From Serinus canaria (Eukaryota; Chordata; Aves; Passeriformes; Fringillidae): a stretch of DNA of 64,000 nt. Each line of letters opens with the position of its first letter. Positions within the stretch are counted from its first letter, which is position 1. A program made the translations under genes and the position numbers. A model generated the notes under the pieces. It saw only the letters and a program-made list of their open reading frames with translations, ran no database searches and was not told where the DNA came from. Of the stretch, positions 1 to 13,700 are shown one piece after another. The DNA lies in contig NC_066326.1 in NCBI RefSeq assembly GCF_022539315.1, positions 9,812,601 to 9,876,600 on the forward strand. The letters are read 5' to 3'.

Positions 1-1486
1 CCCTTGTGACCAGTGGGAAAAATATCCAGTCATAGTTTACAGTGGTTATGCCAGTAAAACACACAATATTGTGTTTTCCCTTTCTGATGGGCAGAATGTT
101 TATTTTTCTACCAGCTGCATTCACTTAGTGTGTTATTCATCTATTTGATTTTTCTATGTGTCCATTTAACAGTTTGCAGTAAGGACCATCCACTCTCTAA
201 ACAGCTTTTCTCCACACAGTTATGACTTAAGTGGGTCTATATTATTTGAATCTGATAGTATCACATAGTATAGCTGAATCTTGGAGTTGTACCACAGATG
301 GAACAGATTCAGAAATTATTTGAAAGTCATACAGTCCTAATTATCTTACAATATCTACCTCTGAACCTAGGAAAGTTGAAAGGAAGACAATGAATACACA
401 TTCCAAAATAACTTTAACCAAAATGTCAAGTGTACCATGTGTCTAAAGGGACAGAAATTATCTTATGATGTTTTTCTTAAGTCTCTTATGTCAGAGTGCA
501 CTGGGGGCTAGAGTTTTAAGAGTTATTTGGGTTTTCAAAACCCAATACAGAGACAGACACTTCTGGATCCAGGGGAGATATTGAGTAGTTTAAAGTGGCT
601 TGAATTCCATCTCTGATGTATGTGTGTAGATGTACCTGGATATTTGATTAGATTAAATCTCCCCATGATTGTTATTACAGTTCTCTACACAATACTTGCA
701 GTTAAATCAAAAAGGTGTCATCAGTCATTTCCTCTGAATTTCATTGTCTGAGAGTGCATTCAAACACAAGTCCTCTTGTGCACATCTCAAGTCAAATGCA
801 GATAAAAGACTGAACAGGGAAGGGACACTCCAAGTACTACAGAATAATTTTACTACAAGGTTTGGCTTTTTAAAATAAAAAAAAATTCTAACTTATTTTA
901 AGATGCATGGGTAAAAGAGTGGGAGAGCAGAAGTTATTTTCACATCCTGAACGCTGCTGTCTATGTTGTGAAAGTAACAGAAGGTTGAAAGCCTAAAAGT
1001 GATGGCTGAAACCCTAAGTATGACAGAACTGCTCATGTCACACAGACTCAGAAAATCGGAGATCTGATGCTGAAATTCTGCTCAGGGCAGACTTTGTAGC
1101 AGCTTCTCTGGAAGATATTAGTTCAGTTCTGTGCAGGCATAGAAGTAGGAGATTTCACTCACTATATTTGGGGTTGGATCTCTGTTCCAATTACAAAGAC
1201 CCCTTTCAATTTATAGGTTTCTTGAGGTCCATGGTTTTTTAGCAATTTATTTGAGTTTAAGAGTACCAGAGTTTTTAGAAGTTATTACACATTAAACAGT
1301 AGAAAGGAGTATAGGAAATATTTTCCCAGAGTGGTGTAGGTTTCACTAATGTGGATTGACTGTGCTGCCCTGTTTTTGGATAGGCTTAGGGAGGCTGGGA
1401 CAGGATCACACATGAAATATACATTTAGGCTGAGGCAGCAGAAGCAAGTAGCAAGTCTAGTAAGCTGATAAATGTCTGGAACTCAC
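1..1486. other. Intron 3 of the netrin-4-like gene (partial), no feature seen
   Basis: AT-rich sequence without an open frame continuing the laminin EGF module on the minus strand. It holds no recognised repeat. Confidence 0.6.
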
Positions 1487-1750
1487 CATGTTCTCCATGA
1501 CTCCTGTCCTGTTGGCAAGCTCACATTCCTCTGCATGCCCATTGCAAAAGCAGCTGCCCCGGATGATCAGGTCATAAATAGCATAGTGGGCAAATCTTTG
1601 GGGTTTCTCTACCAATCCTGAGCCATGGCAGGGACATTCCTGTCTTTTTAACAAAAGCAGGCGGAGGTTGGTGAGCTTCAGGAGATCCTGAGCCTCAGGA
1701 CTGTAAGGGTCTTCGATCTTGTTGGCCGGACTTAAGGCACGATAAATCAC
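1487..1750 (-). CDS. Netrin-4-like exon 3: end of LN domain and start of first laminin EGF module
   Basis: The exon encodes residues 204-291, phase 0 at both ends. The acceptor is TCTTTCAG and the donor is ATG|GTGAGT. VIYRALSP, the LRLLLLKRQ stretch, the CPC pair and HYAIYD complete the LN domain. GSCFCNGHAEEC opens the first laminin-type EGF repeat. The next exon should continue that repeat, but I find no candidate for it in bases 1-1486. Confidence 0.92.
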
Positions 1751-4700
1751 CTGAAAGAGACAAAGTTCACATCCCAGAGCTGACAACAGTGCTCTGCATA
1801 CACAGCAAACACCCCAAGATGATCTTTAGGAAAAAGCAGAAAGCCCTCACATCTTGCAGTACAGGCAATATGTCAAGGACAAGAGAAATCTACTTCCTTG
1901 TGTTTCTGAGCCCAGTGACAATAGTGTCACTCAGAGAAATCCAAGGTTCATTGGCATAAATGCAGTGTTAATGTCATCCCAGTTTTTGGAAGCATTTTAG
2001 GAGCATGACTTTAGCATGAGTTCTGGAGTCAGGTAAACAAAGGCACTAAGGGCATCTGTGAAAGAAATGGAAACTGTGATCAGACTTTTTTCCTAGGTCA
2101 CTTGAACTATGGTGGAAACACAGATTAGAATAGGACAAGTGAACACTGAGGGAGCCCTGTCTGTGCACAAAGCCAGGTGGTTTATTACTGAGAAGCAGCT
2201 ACAGAGCAGTGAGTTCACAGGACACGAGGTGCTTGGTGCCTGCTGGCTCTGTGCAGGTTGTTACTCTTTTGTCACAGCATTTCTGCTGTTTGATAGTTCT
2301 CCAGAGCAGCAACAGCTGGGCTTTGAGCATCACAGTCCTAATTTGGTGTTTAACAGTGGCTGTTGTATTTTAGTTCTCCAGCATTCTACCCTTCTCTGTC
2401 TCTTGGGGTGTGCTTGTTTCTGTTGCTTTTGAGAGAGGTTGATAATGGAGGGCTGCACCACACTCCTGGCCAGAGAACTGTTAGCACCGTTTCCAGGCTT
2501 AGATGTGCTAACTCCAATTTGACAGTAGTTTTGTCCTCTGCTTGAGTTTTTCCATCATGACAGAGGGCATTTGTTCTTGGGATTCTTTGGCCCTTCTTTA
2601 TAAGTGGTCACAGTCTCTGTCTGACTCACTCTGTCAGTATTAGCAGAGTGAAATCTTTGTTTCCATAGGGATTCCCTTTTTCTCTCTCTGTTTTGCTTTT
2701 TCTTTCTTCCTAGAGAACTGATCAGTTTAAATGTTTGGAGCATGTAAAATACTTTTGCTCCTTTTAGCTTGCAGAAGCCACAAAAGAGCTTGTGGAACAT
2801 GCCTAGTAGATAGCTCAGTTCCATGTTGATGGCACATGGGGAGACAAATACCCTTAAATAACAGAATCAGCTTCCAGGCTTTGCACAGAACCAAGCAAAG
2901 GCAGTTGTACCTCTCCCACCTGTCCACAGTGTTTTCTATTTTATTACCTCTGTACTTTTTTTTCTTTTAATTCTCTTCTCTTATACTGTCAGCTGCTTCC
3001 AAATCTGCAAACAGCCTTGCTTGGTGAGATAGAGATGCCCATAGCTCCTTGTTGGATAGAGCTGTGGGCAGATTGCCCAGGCTGTGCAATGCAGGTGCCC
3101 ACATTCCCCTGACCAATGAAGCCATGACAAAACAGCCCAGGCGTTTCCACCCTGATGTCTGCATTCCCCTGGTCAATGGAACCATAAGCAAATGGCTCAT
3201 TCTGTTTTGTCCAGGTGCCCAGCATTCCCCTTACTGGGGGATTCACAGAACAAAGACCAAATCTGCATATCTGTCCAGTTCCCCTAATCCAGGATGGTCT
3301 GATCTTTTGGTGGAAACCATTATATGAACCCTGTCTCTTTGCCAGTCCCCTGTGGATCACACAGAGGTGGAGAGACTTCTCAGACTCCTGAGCACCTGTT
3401 GTGTGCAGACACACACATCTCCTTCCCCTGTGGTCAGCTAAACTAAGACCAAGGCAGGGAACTGGGTGGAAAAGTTCTGAAGAGCCTGCTGAGCTCTGAG
3501 ATCTTGAAGAATGGTTAAAAGTCTCTGTGAAGCTGTTTAAATTGGCATAAACCAGAGGAATTGAGGGTAAAGCAGTCTATTTAGTCACTAGCTTTTATAA
3601 GCTCACATTTTTTAAAGTGTTCTCACACTTAGCATTCTTGTCTATGGTTTCTCTAATATACATGCTTAGTTAAAATGGTATCTCCTTTCAGATGGACCTC
3701 CAGAGGATACCCACCAGATAAGTGGCTTGAGAACACAAATGCTAGAGGTACTTCATAAAATAGACATCTGAGAGGTAATTGATAAAGCATTGGTTTCTGC
3801 AAGACCTGCTCTGCTCCTGCCAGTGACCTTCTTATACTGTGGCATACAGGAAAAGCCTTATAAAAGAAGGGCCTTGTTACCCTTGTACAGCCATGGCCCA
3901 GGCCTGCTGCTTAGGCTAGGCAGAAGGGAAATATGGGAGAGTGACTCAGCTGGAATAGGGGTAGGGAGATTTGGGAGATGTGAGAGCCCTGGGAGCCATG
4001 CTGCGTGACTGCCGCATGCCCACATCATGGTGCTTGGCTGGCTGGGGCTTGTTGTGCCTTAAAACTGTAAAACTGCTAAAAACTGTGTAAAACTGCTAAA
4101 AAACTGTGTAAAACTGCTACAACTGCTTAAAAAGGCCTGGTTTTTGCAATAAAGCCACTCTCCTTTGCACTGCCTGGGGACCCTGTGTCGCTTTGCTTCG
4201 TACATTATACAAGGCTGGGCAAGAGGCCTCGTGTCTGTGCCAGAGATCCCAGCTGTGAGCAGCTATGGGACTCCTCACAGGAGAGAGAGAGGAAGGGTGA
4301 GTGAGGTGAAGAAAAAGAGTTTTTACTGGGTCTGTCTGAAAAAATCAGCATATAATGGCTAAAATATTTATTTTTTTTCTCTCTGGCACTATACATCATT
4401 TTGATTGCAATAGTCTTGCACTGCACTATGATAGGTGTGAAGAAAATCCTGTGCACTACTAGAAACCTATTTTGTACATGGTATGACAAGTTTAAACAGA
4501 TGGATTCATATTTTGGGGTCTCCAGTCAATTATCCATCCTCCCCATGCCATAATTGGCATTCTGAGAGCACTGAGGTCTTTAGGCAAAGAGCAGCTGTCA
4601 GGGGCTCTTCTCTCACCAAAGGGCCACTTGCTTTCACCAAGCTGTTTTGTTCCTTGTTTCTTTGCTTGACAGCTTAGAAAAAGGTTTGGTTTCCTGTGGC

Positions 4701-7700
4701 TTTATTGTTTTGCAAATATTTTCATTTCTGGCCTTGCCTCTCTGGAGAGGAGTTGCTTTGGCATTTTCCATATCCCATTAGAACACTGAACATCATTTGT
4801 GAGTAGAGACATTAATAGCTTGGAAGTCCCATAGGGATTGTGGCATCCTTTTAAGAAAAAACCAGTATTCCATTCCAGCTGAGGTACAAGAGTTTGTTTG
4901 TATGATTAATTCATGACACATTTCTGTCTGGGATAAGCTCACTGGTGAGACTGGATTTGCTTGTCCTTATTTCTCCCAAGGCAAGTCTTGTTAAGTGTTA
5001 AAGATCTGATTTGGGTGACATAACACTGCTGAGGTCTTCTGGGAGCTGCTTAAATGTTCTTCTAGGATTCAACCTCCAGGAAGGAATTAACCTTCCTTAA
5101 CTTTGTAAAAATCAAAGACATTTTGATCAGCAGATATATAGTGCCAGTAGAAATAGGTTTAGGTGAGCTACAGTTAGCACAGAGGTAGCAGTTTTATTTC
5201 ACAATTAAATCAGTTTAGCATTTATTTCACATATGCATAAAACTAGAAAATTGAATTTCTCTCTCTTCTGGATGTCCCATTCTCCTTGAAATATTGGTGG
5301 TTATAATCCTTGGGCACAGGCAATGGGATAATATAATCATCATCTCTTGCTTCACTTTTAATATTTGATCGAATGTTCTGTCTCAAATGAAAGTGCCAGT
5401 CAGAAAGTGGTTCCTTAACATATAGATTGCTGTACTGTCAAGAAAAAGATGTTTGTACCTGTAATTTCTCCTCATTAGTCTACTATATGTATTGATTCAA
5501 GTAATTTTAGATTGGGATAATTTTTTTTTAAAAGAACTGGTATCTCACCTTACATCCTAGGAATTATTTTTCCATAAATGCATAATTTAGCTAAAAACAA
5601 ACAAATAAATAAATAAATAACCCAACAAAACCAACTCCCTAAACTTTTTTTTCTGTGTTATGAATGCATGACTATGTTTTAATTTAATGTGTTTGGGTTT
5701 ATAGTTCCCTAAGGAAAAAGAGATAGTTCCCTAAATTAAAAGAGATTGGTGGTGGCTATATATATGGGTTGACAATTTTATATGATTTAGGGAAGAATTT
5801 TATTTCTTTAAAAAAGGAGAAGGTATTGCTTTGATGAAAATACAGAGTGGGGAATGCAACTCTTTGGTCACAGCCCCAGCACAATTGCTCACTACAGTGC
5901 TCAGCAAGTAACTAGGGCCTCATGCTGTTCTGGATTGATTTCAGTAGGAACTCAGTTTTATGTACTGTTTTCTTTCCATAAAAATGGGATATTGGTATTC
6001 AAGTAGTTTGTGCTACGGGGGGAATATTAATAAACTTGTATCTGGAAAATTTTAATAATTCCAGGCAAGAGATAAGAGTTTGGCCATCCCAACCATTGAT
6101 GCATGAATGTATTAAAGATTAGATTATAAATGGATCTAAGTAATATTGAGCCTCCAAAGTCATGAGCTGTAGGAGGAGACATTCCACCTTTTCACTGTTA
6201 TTTGTTCCTTTTGTTTCAGTTTACAAAGTTGGTAATCCTAAAGCCTATGAAGCAAATTCCTTCTATACAGGTAGACATTTGACTTCTGCCTTTTGCAGAA
6301 AGGCAGTAATATTATTATTTTTTCATTTCCCAGAGGTACTGTGTGAATTTTTAATTTTCCATTACATTCATGCAAAAGATATGAAGAGAGAAGAACAAAA
6401 AAGAAGTGTTTTTCTTTAATTAAGATGTAAGTTTTGAAAAGAGCTTCCCATGATGTTCACTGTAAAGTTATTTCTCATCCAATAAAATCTCTATCTGGTA
6501 GCAAGCTCTGTTCTTTTTTTTTTTGTGCTGTAATTGACTGCTCTGAAATCTCCCAGTTGTTTCCCTAAATATCAATGTGCAGCTGTCATGAAAGTAGCAT
6601 AGGCACAGCTGCAGAAGAAAATCTGATGGTGACTGAGTCTGCTTAGGGACACCCTAGAAATCTTTCCATTGAGCTGGGTGGAAGTTGAAGGTGTGCAGCA
6701 CCTCTGTAATTTAACCCTTGGTAGAAATCCACCCTAGGTCATGAGTTTCTCTAATAAGCAGGAGCTGGCACTGGAGCTGAATGCTGAGCAGGGCGTTCAT
6801 GCTTATCTGCATATCTGCCATCGAGCGCATATTTGCCATTCTCATTCTCAAAACTCATTCAGCTGCGCCTCAGAAAGATGGTCCCTGTCCTCTCCTGACC
6901 TTCCTCAGAGCAAGGAAGTCTGGAAAATGCTGTAAGTGTGCAAAGCTAAAAGGCAGCCACTGTTAGGTGACTGGTTTTGCTGGATACAAGTTGGCTCTGC
7001 CTCACATTGTTTTATCAACAATCAAGAGATCATCTTCATTTCGGAGACAGTGTCTCAGATTTTTGATTTCTTGCCATAGGTTTTGCTTCTCCATTCCTGA
7101 TGCACCTAATTCTGTTTTTTTAACCTGATCTTCGAGCCAGTATTAGTCAGAAGAGATATGGACACAACAAACGTTCCCCCTTGCAAACTCATAGCCTAAG
7201 GCCAAGGAATATGAATCATAAATGGAGGGCAGTGCCAATGCATGGCCTCCTGTAAAAGAAGATCCCTATGCAGAGCAAGAACTTGATATTACAAATCATC
7301 CTTAAGCTGTGTTCATCATGTTGCACACACTCAGGTTAATGAGGTGAGAAATGTCTGTGTGCTTGTATTGGGTCCATCAGAAGGAAGCTGCAATAAAAAC
7401 TCTCATCCCTCCTAAATCCTCTTCATTAAGAGATTTTCATGTGAGTTGATTTTGTTCTTAAAGGAACAGTAAGCAATTGTCTCAGGATTTTTCCTACCCA
7501 GTGACATGTATCCTCTGTTTTATTTGATGGACTTCTATCTTGTGAAACAGTAGTCTTTTTTCTGATTTACTGTTTGGAGCACAGAGAAAAACTAACTCTT
7601 TTCCCAGAAGGTCTATTCTGACAACTCATGGAATGGTGTTTTTAAGTCAAGATCTGCTGCTTTTCTGTCCCTTCAGAGAACAAAGCTTAGAAACCAGTAT

Positions 7701-10700
7701 GGAATATGGTAGCTTCTTAAAGAAATAATTGTGCTTCTGATTTTTAAAATTTCTTTGATCTGGGTAAACTCAGCTACCACCAAGACAGGGGCATCCTAAA
7801 TTCATTCTGTGTTCTCCAACTCAGAAAGGATTGATGTGCCCTCAGTTTGCATTTGCTTTGAGGTTAATCCAGTAATCCAGCTGGCGTGGCATTTTAATAT
7901 TAATATTTAGGCATGGCTGCTAATATGATTATGGCATAATTGAAGTCAGGCAAATCTAAGAGCAATGCAGACTTTTTCTGTAGGTTCAAGTTATCTGCAG
8001 ATGTACATCCATGCAGAAAGGCAAGGGTTGTGGGGAGAAGCAGTACCCTCTATGAGACAGGTAATGTAGTTGGAACACAAAATCTAGATTATTTGACAGA
8101 AAACCCTTCAGCTTTCAGTCTGTGTATAGGGAATGGGAACATTTCCATGCTCCCACAAAATACAGTGTCCTTTTTCATTATGAGGGATGGTGCTTGCTCT
8201 GAAATGGCAAAGGGTGGCACAAGGAGTTCTGTGATGCAACAGCCTGACTGGGAACTGGACTGAGAGCAGGGAGACTCATTTCACTGTTTGCTGGATTGTC
8301 AGGGAAAGGTAAAACACCCCATCACCATCAGTGTCAACCCATGTCAACCAAGCTGTGATCTCATGGGAGAGCATCCATTTCTTGTAAGTGAAGCCAATTA
8401 TATCTCTAGGTCTTGGCTGAAATCTTACACATGAACAGACTTGGCTAAATGTATAATCTCACTGTGACAATGATGTAGGGACAACTGCAGAACAAATATT
8501 TAAGTGCTCTTTTGCCTGGAGTTTGAAAATTACAACAATAAATTGCTAAATTTCATAGCATTTTAGGCAACTTTTTTTTTTCACACTTGAAACATGGATT
8601 AAAAAAAAAAACAAAAAAACCCCGAACAATGGCTGCAACTCCACTAAGGTTTTATAAAGAAAGGTGAGAAGAAAAAATAAGTTCATATCTGCTGCCTTGT
8701 ATGTTCAGAAAATGCAGAAGCAATGCTAAAAAACCCCCACTGCTGTGTCTTTCTGGGTGATTTATAATGTTCCAAACGTTTCTGAAATGGTTCATTACAA
8801 ACCAGGTCAGGGTAGGACACTTGGTGCCCTCCTCAAGCTCACTTGCCAGGGATGGGATTGCTGGGCTGGTCTCAGTCAGTTCAAATTCCCTTCAGAGACA
8901 AATCCTTGAGCCCCTTAATTCTTCCTCCAGGGAGGCAGGGCCTGGCAGTGCTGTCAGCTTGTTTACACTGCTGCTGTTAACTGCTTCATCTCAACTTGCC
9001 TCTGCATTCTGTCTGCTCTGCAGCTCAAGTTAAACAAAAAGCTGAACAGACAGCCCTAGTCCTACCAGTCAGGCACTTACCTACACTAGTGACTAATCCC
9101 TCCTGGAACCCTTTCTAGATGGAAGTTGGAATAACCCAGCTGGAAGTTGGAATAACCTGAGCATCATGCAACTTTCAGAGGCCAGTCCTGGTGACTGTTG
9201 GATAATTCACTGAAGTGCAAGACTTTGAATCGATTCAAACAGTAGTCTTTGAATCCCAGCCATTGGGAATTCATCCTTGTGATGTGCTGAGCAGGTTTCT
9301 TTCCAGTGACCCCTCTGCCATATGAGATCAGAACTCTAAGAAGTCACTGAAGCCTCAGTGGTGATCTCTTGAATTATTGATGTTGCCATTTAATGAGGGG
9401 TGTGGGTGTGTGTGTGCACAGGGAATACTTTGTTTATCAAAAGGATTGGCATGAATACAGTAAAAGAGAAGCTTGAGAAATGACAGTGGAAAATGTAGGT
9501 CCTTGGAGCAGGATCCATACATGCCACACAGAGCCTTGTCCCTGGCCTGGTTTGGTGCTTGGGTGCCAGTGGTGCCACAGCTACTGCTCAGGAGGTCCCT
9601 GTGGATGGAGAAAGGCAGCAGAGCTTCAGTGTCAGTGCAGAGGAAAAGACCTTCCACAGGGCTGACTCTGGCTTCTCTCTGAACGTCCTGGTGGCTTTTG
9701 AAGCAGACAGAACTGTACCCATCACAACCTGCCCTGGCCTGGCATTCACCAAGGGGAGTGTGTTTGGGAGAGTGATTAAATGTCTTTTAGCTACAGAGGG
9801 TCCACTCATCTTTGACAAAAGGCACTGCTGGGGACTTCTGTCCCTAAAGAGGTCACCACAGGATACAAAACGGAGAATGAACAGGTCTTCTGTGCAAGGC
9901 ACACTTAACATGTTGCCATAGAAACCAGTTCCTTAATTCAGGCATAGACAATCCTTCCAGCCCCCAGTGAATTCCAGTAATGGGTTTATTATATCACACT
10001 TCATTGGTGTCATCTGTCACACAGACACTCACATAAATGAACCAGCCTTTGATTCAGAACTCCCTTCCACTAGCTAGACCCAGTAGGGGAAGGGTCTCCT
10101 TCTGGGCCTGGTGGCGATGAGCAGGTCAGTGTTCCACCCCACTTTGCATGCTAATGTCTTCCTTTCATGCAAACATCACATTCAGTGGAGGAGAACATTT
10201 GTTTTCATTTCCTGATATTCCAGTTTATTAAAAACGTGCTCTTAATCTCTCAGATCCTCGAGTGCACGTGCTGTCAGGGTGCAGGTTCAAACATTTCAGT
10301 CCCTTTTCCCCCCACATGATTTGAACTGCAACTCACATTGATGCCTGATGCAATGCTGTGTTAATTTCTCCTTTTGTTTAGGCCAAAGTTTTGATTTATG
10401 TTAGCTGACCTGGAGGCTCATTCTAAGCTCCATGACTATATAGTACAGTGTTTTCAAGTTAGAAGAACAGATGGATGGACAAGTGGGTAAAAAAGGTCTC
10501 AACTGATTTATAAGACTCCATGCCAGTATTCCCTGTAGATGGACTTACAGATGATGAACAGACCTTGAAAATGTGGTCTTGGTTTTAGTTCATGAGCTAA
10601 TGATGAGGATCCTAGGATTTCAGACAGGTAGATTCTCTCTGCTAGAGTACTCTGGATCTGAACAGGAGTAAGGGATTCAACAAATGGTTGAGTAAAAGAA

Positions 10701-13700
10701 ACTGGAAAAGATGAATTAGAGAGTAATTGTCTTGCATTGCTATAGGAGGTGTTCCCCAATGCCTTCTGTCTCAGTGTATCTTATATGAGATGGAGTGGAG
10801 ATGTGTGACCCTGTCAGAGGTGAAAAATAAGGGGCAATCTACCAGAGACAAGGGATATGCTTTAACTTCTGTTCTGCTGTGACATTGTCATGTCACTCAT
10901 CCGAATGTCTTTTGCTCCATCCTAGTCTCCTACAATTTTCTATTCTGTCAAAGTTTTTACATTGCTTTTAGGAAGAAACTCTTTCAGTGGCCTTGGTGGC
11001 CAGAAGGTGCTAAATGAGATGCATCTCAGTTTACAAATGTGTGTAGGTTACTGCAGCTCTAGCACCTTCTACTTTCATGCCTGCATTCTCAGTTCTGGAA
11101 GCCAGTTGACTTGAAATCTTGTTTCATGATCTGTCCCAGCGCAGGTTTAATTTTTTTTTAATTCCTTTTTTGCCCTGTTAAAAAAGGAATTTGTGTCTGT
11201 TCTCAGAATGAATAGGACCCTAGAATAACCTGAGTTTCATGTGGTGAAAATGACTTCAAACCCCTCAGTAAAGAAAACTGACATTTATGTCAGAGCATTA
11301 ATTAGCACTTAAGTTGGAACAGTTCTGATCATTTCAGACGTGCTGTCAGCTTGTGATGTGAGCCCCTCAGCAATCCAAGGCTTAGCCAGAATCAGTAACT
11401 GGGTAGGTCAGAGTGGAGGTGAAAAAGAAGCAGAGAACACTGAAGAAAATCCTGGTGGGGATTCAGTCAGCTGCCTTCAAAGTTACTTGAGTCAGTGCTT
11501 GAGGAGATGCCCTGGTGACATTTGTGACATCTTCAAAACAAGGTGTAAAATTGCAGTTCTGAGGTGTGTGGGCAAAGCTCCCCTGAGACCAGCAGTAACA
11601 GTGGCAGTGTCACCCAGGCAAACCAGATCAGGTATCACTGCAAATAGCTACACTCTGCCTTCCTTCATTTCAGCTCACAAAAGGATCTGCTGTGTCATAC
11701 TGCTGACCTGAAAACTTGGTGCTTCTGCACCCTTGCCATGGGGACACTTCCTGGATTGATTAAGAGGTCTCTGTAAAGTCTGTCCAGAGCTTGACAACCC
11801 TTTTTGGTTACTGCGCTGTGGAACAGTATTTGTCTTGTCCTCTGTGAAGTTGCCACACACATTCCTGCTTGCAGCTTTAAAGCTTCAGCACTTCTGCCAT
11901 GGAGGAAGTGACCTCTGCACTGATTCAATTCATCTTCATGAAAGAATTTGGGATCTGCAAGGGTAACCTGTGAGTTTAGGACTGTTCTTGTTATTACTAT
12001 TGTTTCCTGACATCTCCTACCATGCCATAGATTGATTAAGCACACACATGCTCATTTCAGTGTAGCTGCCACCCAAACTGACAGAATCACTGTGACACTT
12101 GTAATCACAGAGGCTTGCATTGGATGAATGTTTTATTATTTGATTTTCTGCCCTCCACTTCTCAGATTTGTTGTAGCAGCAGCACATGGTCTTAATGATA
12201 TTCCCCAAGGTTAAGTAAGCACAAAAGCCAACCTAGTGCAGGGCATACTCTACTTGAGAGGGAAGGGTTATTTTGTGTTTAAGGTCTAGGCATTTCCCTT
12301 AGACCCTGTATTCTGTCTCTCACTTAACTGGAATTGTCCTCTCTTACAAAACCCTTCACCTTCCTGTGCTGCTCTTTTCTCATCTGTGAAATGGCAGCAG
12401 AACCCTTGTGTGTGTGCTGAAGATCATTAGCTGGGTTTTGCAAAGTACTTCCAGATTTCTGATTGGAAGGCACACAAGAATGGAAAAATATATTACTTGC
12501 TGAGGTTCTTGACGTGGCAAATTGTAACCTCCCTACAGAAGACATTTGGATGCATTTGACTTGGACATGAAATGAATAATGATAACTGACCAGCACAATG
12601 ACTGCTCCAGATGATCTGTTCCAGGTTTCTAATATGCAGAGATGCTTCTTAGCCTGTTACATGCAGATGAATTCCATCTCTCCCTACTGCTGTGCCCCTG
12701 CTCAGGTATAGTACCTTGGTTTCTTCTCATGTGCATTTTGAAGTGCACTGCTGAAACACAGGGTTTTCTGAAGCCTATCTGGACAATTCACCTCACACCT
12801 AAATTTAATTTGCAGATAAGTCTGAATCTGCTGACCACTTCCAGACATCAAAACCAAAAGAATTGTGACTTCTCTGAGGAATAGAGAAGGAAGTGAAAGG
12901 ACATGAAAAGATTCAAGCCTCTGTTGTAATTATTGGAATATCTTATAATCTTGTTTTGTGACTTTGTCTTCTCTGTAAAATGATACCAATGATGTTTATG
13001 GTCTTTCCCATCTGAACTGTTTCAAGATTGATGAATGAAAAGGCTCTAATCAGGAGTTAATGTTCTTGTAAGAGGAACTTATCAGAACAACTGTACATTT
13101 ATTTAAGAAACGCTCTTTTGTGTATGCTTAAAAACAAATCAGAGTATTGATACCAAGGGAGGGCTTTTCCCACCATTGAATAGAGAATCCTGGCTGCTCA
13201 CTCCCACCTCTGCTTCCAAGCAGTTTCCTTTCTGTAGCCTATGGCTTGGTACAATCAGCCATAGTCACCACCAGACAGGAAAGTGAAAGCAAGAAAACAT
13301 TGAACTTGGAGGAATGATGTATTTAAGTCAGCCAATCATCTAAGACTTTTTATATAGAGAAGAAAAAGAAGCATCATGCAGTTCATGTCATCCTAAAGTG
13401 ACAATGGTTTGGATAAATCAGACTCTACAGATGTGTGTTTCCCTACACCTACTTTGCTAGAATTTTAGTTCAGTTTTGGGCATCTGCAGTGTATAATCAG
13501 GCAATGTTCATATTATCCTGTGAGGTCTCATAAAAGAAATTTGCTAAAATATTTCTATCATTGATGTATATATAATTTCTCCTCTTCTTCCCCTTTATTT
13601 GCTTAGCAGAAAGCCTTTAGGGATGGGATACCTTTCTTAATCTATATGCACAGTGTCTCTTTGAGATACACTCTCTGGGTTTCTGGCAGTCTTGAGCTGT

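Noticed and set aside
2989..3414. 141-codon antisense frame with repeated peptide motifs
   Set aside because: The repetition reflects the underlying minisatellite; there is no domain and no exon context.
3859..3866. TATAAAAG as the LTR promoter
   Set aside because: It lies only about 20 bp from the left end of the LTR defined by the target duplication, too close to the end for a normal U3.
9559..9921. 120-codon open frame in the netrin-4-like intron 2
   Set aside because: No recognised family, and an overlapping antisense frame of similar length is open too.
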